Shown here: positions 11,869 to 14,110 of the stretch, piece after piece | Layout: every line of letters starts with the position of its first letter | How positions within the stretch are numbered: position 1 is the first letter of the stretch | Assembly: GCA_002779595.1 (NCBI GenBank) | Contig: PEWF01000063.1 | Span: 1-14,110, forward strand | DNA from: an archaeon CG07_land_8_20_14_0_80_38_8 | GTDB taxonomy: Archaea; Nanobdellota; Nanobdellia; Tiddalikarchaeales; Tiddalikarchaeaceae | DNA length: 14,110 nt | Reading direction: 5' to 3' | Made by a program: the position numbers and the translations under genes | The notes under the pieces: generated by a model | Told to the model about the DNA's origin: nothing | Seen by the model: the letters and a program-made list of their open reading frames with translations, nothing else | The model's database searches: none

Positions 11869-13906
11869 TCCTGTTGCTCCTCCTTATTACTCCGTGCTTT
11901 GGTTCGTATATTTCCCCGCTCCTTTTCATTTTTTCTATTATTTCCTCAGCCCTTAACTCGTCTATTCCCCTGCTCTTTGCTTCTGTTATAATTTCGTTCA
12001 CTGGGACGTCCCTGCCGAAACTTTTCTCCAAATCTTTTAATAAATCTATTATTTCATAAATCTTGCTTCTCTGGCTAGTGGTTGTCCCGCTGATTACCCT
12101 ATCTATGTCCAATTCCTGAGTCTCAGGGTCCATTCCCAAACGTGTTAAGTAGGATTTCATCAGGCTTATCGCCCTTTTAGCGTCCTGCTTTAATACTTTC
12201 TTGCTTAATCTTATCTTCGCGCTTGCTTCTGATAATCTTACGAGTGCTTCTAATTGTCTTGGGGTTAACGGCACTGCCCGCGCTTCATTCTCGTGCATTA
12301 CTTCCTTATTCCTTAAATTTACGAAGAAGTTCTGAATCTCTTCAACTGCTGCATCCGTAAGTTTTGGCTTCACTGTCTGCTTAGCGTAAGAAACGTATTT
12401 CCTTACAATTTCAGGGGGAATCATTGGCTCGTACCTGCCAGCGTCCTGATGCCCTAATAATATGTGCTCTGCCAATTTAGTGTCCTCTTCCTTGTCAGGA
12501 ATGTCCCTGATTGGGAAGATTAAGTCAAACCTGCTCAGCAGAGTAATTGGCATGTCTATTTGTTCAGCAATTGGTTTGTAAGGGTCAAACCTTCCGTATT
12601 TCGGGTTTGCTGCTGCTATGATTGAAGTTTGGCAGTTAAGTGTTGCCTGCACGTTGGCTTTGCTGATGCTGATCGTTTGTTGTTCCATTGCTTCGTGCAT
12701 TGCACTCCTGTCTTCAGTGCTCATCTTGTCAATCTCGTCAATGCATAATATTCCCCTGTTTGCGAGGACTAGTGCTCCTGCTTCCAATGCCCAGCCTTTC
12801 AGAATTTCATCCTTCACCACTGTCGCGGTTAATCCTGCTCCTGTGGCTCCTTTACCGCTTACGAACCTTGCCTTCGGCGCTATGGCTGCCATGCTCTTCA
12901 CTAACTGGCTTTTTCCGGTTCCTGGGTCGCCGATTAATAATATGTGGATGTCTCCTCTGCTTTTAGTGCCGTCTTTTCTCTCCTTCCTTACTCCTCCGAA
13001 CATTTGCAGTACCATTGCCTCTTTTATCTTGTTCTTCCCTCTTATTGATGGTGACATTGAGCGGATTAATTTGTCATAAATTTCAGGGTCTTTGGCTAAT
13101 AATTCAATCTGCCTCACGTCTTCTTCAGTGACTTCTATATCCTCGTATTCGCGTTCAATGCTTTCAGTATAATTTGATTCAAGCAATATTTCATACATTA
13201 CGCTCGCATTCTTTGAGTAACTCATTGTTTGCGCGAATTCGTAAATTACCCCTGTAATCCTGACTTTGCTTCCTGGAGTGTTGCGTTTTACAATGCCAGG
13301 ATCCACTAAGTCATTCCTTAAGAACACGTTTAATCTCATTGGCTGCCCGCCTTCCAAAGACTCGCTGGATTCCTCCAGCACTAACCTTTGAGTGTCAACT
13401 AATTTATGCTTCTCTGCTTCGAACGCTTTCTTCCCGCAATTCGGGCACTTCTCAGGGATTTTAATAGTTGTCACTCCCTGCAAAACGCTGACTTTCTGCT
13501 CGCAGCTTAAGCATTTGTAAATGATTAAAGTGCACATTGGGCGCACAGCGCTTGCCTGCCTGACAATGCCTTCAGTGTATAATAATTTCCCTAAATGCTC
13601 GCTCCTGATATCCCTTATTTTTACGAAATTATTAACCGGTAAATTGGTGAACCTGATGAATAATTTTTCCTTAACTCCCTCCTCGTACTGCATTAATGCG
13701 TCCTCGAAAATATCTATTAATTTTTTCGGCTCTTCAACAAGTAATTCCGCCATGTCAGGGTCGTACATGTCCAGTCTTTGGAAGTCAATAACGAAACTTT
13801 TGCTGCCTTGGTTAATAGTTTTGCCCAATTCCTTCTTGTACTCATTAGTGACAAAGTGGTAAAATTTCTCCATTATTTCAGAAGTGTCACTGAGTTCTAT
13901 TGCCAT
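11861..13906 (-). CDS. mcm: Replicative DNA helicase MCM
   Basis: A 681-residue minichromosome maintenance protein, the usual length for an intein-free archaeal MCM. The N-terminal domain carries a four-cysteine zinc site (C132, C135, C154, C157) and the DNA-binding OB fold. The AAA+ core has Walker A GDPGTGKS (326-333), Walker B LCIDEID (387-393), sensor-1 N434 and the arginine finger R459 in LLSRFDLIF. A short C-terminal winged helix covers about 610-675. It forms a hexamer that unwinds DNA at the fork with ATP hydrolysis, moving 3' to 5'. No intein interrupts the Walker A or other motifs where archaeal MCMs often carry them. It heads the operon with RPA-like, aIF2-beta and DUF424 genes. 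The ATG at 13906 lies about 27 bases after a TATA-like element. Confidence 0.97.
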   Translation of the reverse strand: MAIELSDTSEIMEKFYHFVTNEYKKELGKTINQGSKSFVIDFQRLDMYDPDMAELLVEEPKKLIDIFEDALMQYEEGVKEKLFIRFTNLPVNNFVKIRDIRSEHLGKLLYTEGIVRQASAVRPMCTLIIYKCLSCEQKVSVLQGVTTIKIPEKCPNCGKKAFEAEKHKLVDTQRLVLEESSESLEGGQPMRLNVFLRNDLVDPGIVKRNTPGSKVRITGVIYEFAQTMSYSKNASVMYEILLESNYTESIEREYEDIEVTEEDVRQIELLAKDPEIYDKLIRSMSPSIRGKNKIKEAMVLQMFGGVRKERKDGTKSRGDIHILLIGDPGTGKSQLVKSMAAIAPKARFVSGKGATGAGLTATVVKDEILKGWALEAGALVLANRGILCIDEIDKMSTEDRSAMHEAMEQQTISISKANVQATLNCQTSIIAAANPKYGRFDPYKPIAEQIDMPITLLSRFDLIFPIRDIPDKEEDTKLAEHILLGHQDAGRYEPMIPPEIVRKYVSYAKQTVKPKLTDAAVEEIQNFFVNLRNKEVMHENEARAVPLTPRQLEALVRLSEASAKIRLSKKVLKQDAKRAISLMKSYLTRLGMDPETQELDIDRVISGTTTSQRSKIYEIIDLLKDLEKSFGRDVPVNEIITEAKSRGIDELRAEEIIEKMKRSGEIYEPKHGVIRRSNRNE

Positions 13907-13928
13907 TAGTGTTGATAAATTATTCTTA

Positions 13929-13937
13929 TTAATAAAA
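13929..13937 (-). promoter_or_regulatory. TATA-like element for the MCM operon
   Basis: TTTTATTAA on the minus strand, centred about 27 bases before the MCM ATG. A stronger match, TTATATAG on the minus strand (13954-13961), lies about 51 bases upstream and would give a leader of about 24 bases, so either could be used. Confidence 0.5.
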
Positions 13938-13963
13938 GTATTCCTTTATTGCACTATATAAGT

Positions 13964-14041
13964 TCAGGCAATTGCAAGAAGCAATACTATTGCCAACAAA
14001 ATTATAATGGTTAAAGTGGGTATTATTCCTTTCAAACTCAT
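13964..14041 (-). CDS. 25-residue single-helix membrane microprotein
   Basis: ATG at 14039-14041 and TGA at 13964-13966. After a short MSLKG start, the rest is one hydrophobic helix of about 20 residues (IIPTLTIIILLAIVLLLAIA). A TATA-like AAATAAAAAA is centred about 26 bases before the ATG, as for other genes here. It ends just before the TATA candidates of the MCM operon, so it is transcribed toward MCM. It is too short to match a family. It could be a real small membrane protein or chance coding capacity in an AT-rich stretch; the composition and promoter spacing favour a real gene slightly. Confidence 0.45.
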   Translation of the reverse strand: MSLKGIIPTLTIIILLAIVLLLAIA

Positions 14042-14062
14042 AATTAATTAAATACTGCGGGG

Positions 14063-14072
14063 TTTTTTATTT
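14063..14072 (-). promoter_or_regulatory. TATA-like element for the 25-residue microprotein
   Basis: AAATAAAAAA on the minus strand, centred about 26 bases before the ATG at 14041. Confidence 0.35.
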
Positions 14073-14110
14073 GTTTTTCTGCTGCGCTAAAAGTGTTTTT
14101 CTTAATTCTT

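Noticed and set aside
12618..13079. 153-codon plus-strand open frame opposite the MCM ATPase core
   Set aside because: It lies antisense to Walker A and B motifs and its peptide has no recognisable features.
1..14110. CRISPR array, tRNA or rRNA genes, MCM intein
   Set aside because: No regularly spaced repeats, no cloverleaf or rRNA sequence seen by eye, and MCM motifs are uninterrupted at normal length.

Overview
The window is AT-rich archaeal chromosome. Lineage is inferred from gene content: an MCM helicase, aIF2-beta, an RPA-type OB-fold protein, a DUF424 protein, CDP-archaeol synthase (the ether-lipid branch) and TATA boxes centred about 27 bases before start codons. Small compact genes and many short membrane ORFs resemble DPANN archaea such as Woesearchaeota or Pacearchaeota, but the lineage is not proven here.

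Layout. 1-1942 (- strand): a putative nuclease with a PD-(D/E)XK-like N-terminus and a zinc ribbon, overlapping a second unknown gene that runs off the window; the two proteins share a short peptide motif. 1998-2113 (+): a TATA-like element followed by an 83-nt hairpin with a kink-turn, resembling a variant box C/D RNA. 2123-5146 (-): a MacB/FtsX-like ABC transporter with one ATPase and two paralogous permeases, preceded by the 3' remnant of a membrane-anchored protein gene. 5307-6518: a 1.2-kb IS5-like insertion sequence, whose right end supplies the stop codon of the next gene. 6508-7635 (-): an AI-2E/PerM-family membrane protein and a 46-residue membrane microprotein. 7718-8675 (+): a basic coiled-coil protein and a 73-residue membrane protein. 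8676-9822: divergent lipid genes, a CDP-alcohol phosphatidyltransferase (-) and carS (+), apparently sharing one palindromic TATA element. 9860-10519 (+): an unrecognised protein. 10506-13906 (-): an information-processing operon, MCM - RPA-like protein - aIF2-beta - DUF424, with every junction overlapping or nearly so. 13964-14041 (-): a 25-residue transmembrane microprotein.

How it fits together. The MCM cluster couples DNA unwinding, single-strand binding and translation initiation in one transcript. The divergent lipid pair makes CDP-archaeol and probably uses it to attach a polar head group. The ABC operon looks complete for ATPase and permeases but has lost the 5' part of its first gene beside an insertion sequence. 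Most monocistronic genes and first genes of operons look leaderless, with the TATA box 26-29 bases before the start codon. The least explained parts are the kink-turn RNA and the nuclease/partner pair at the left edge.
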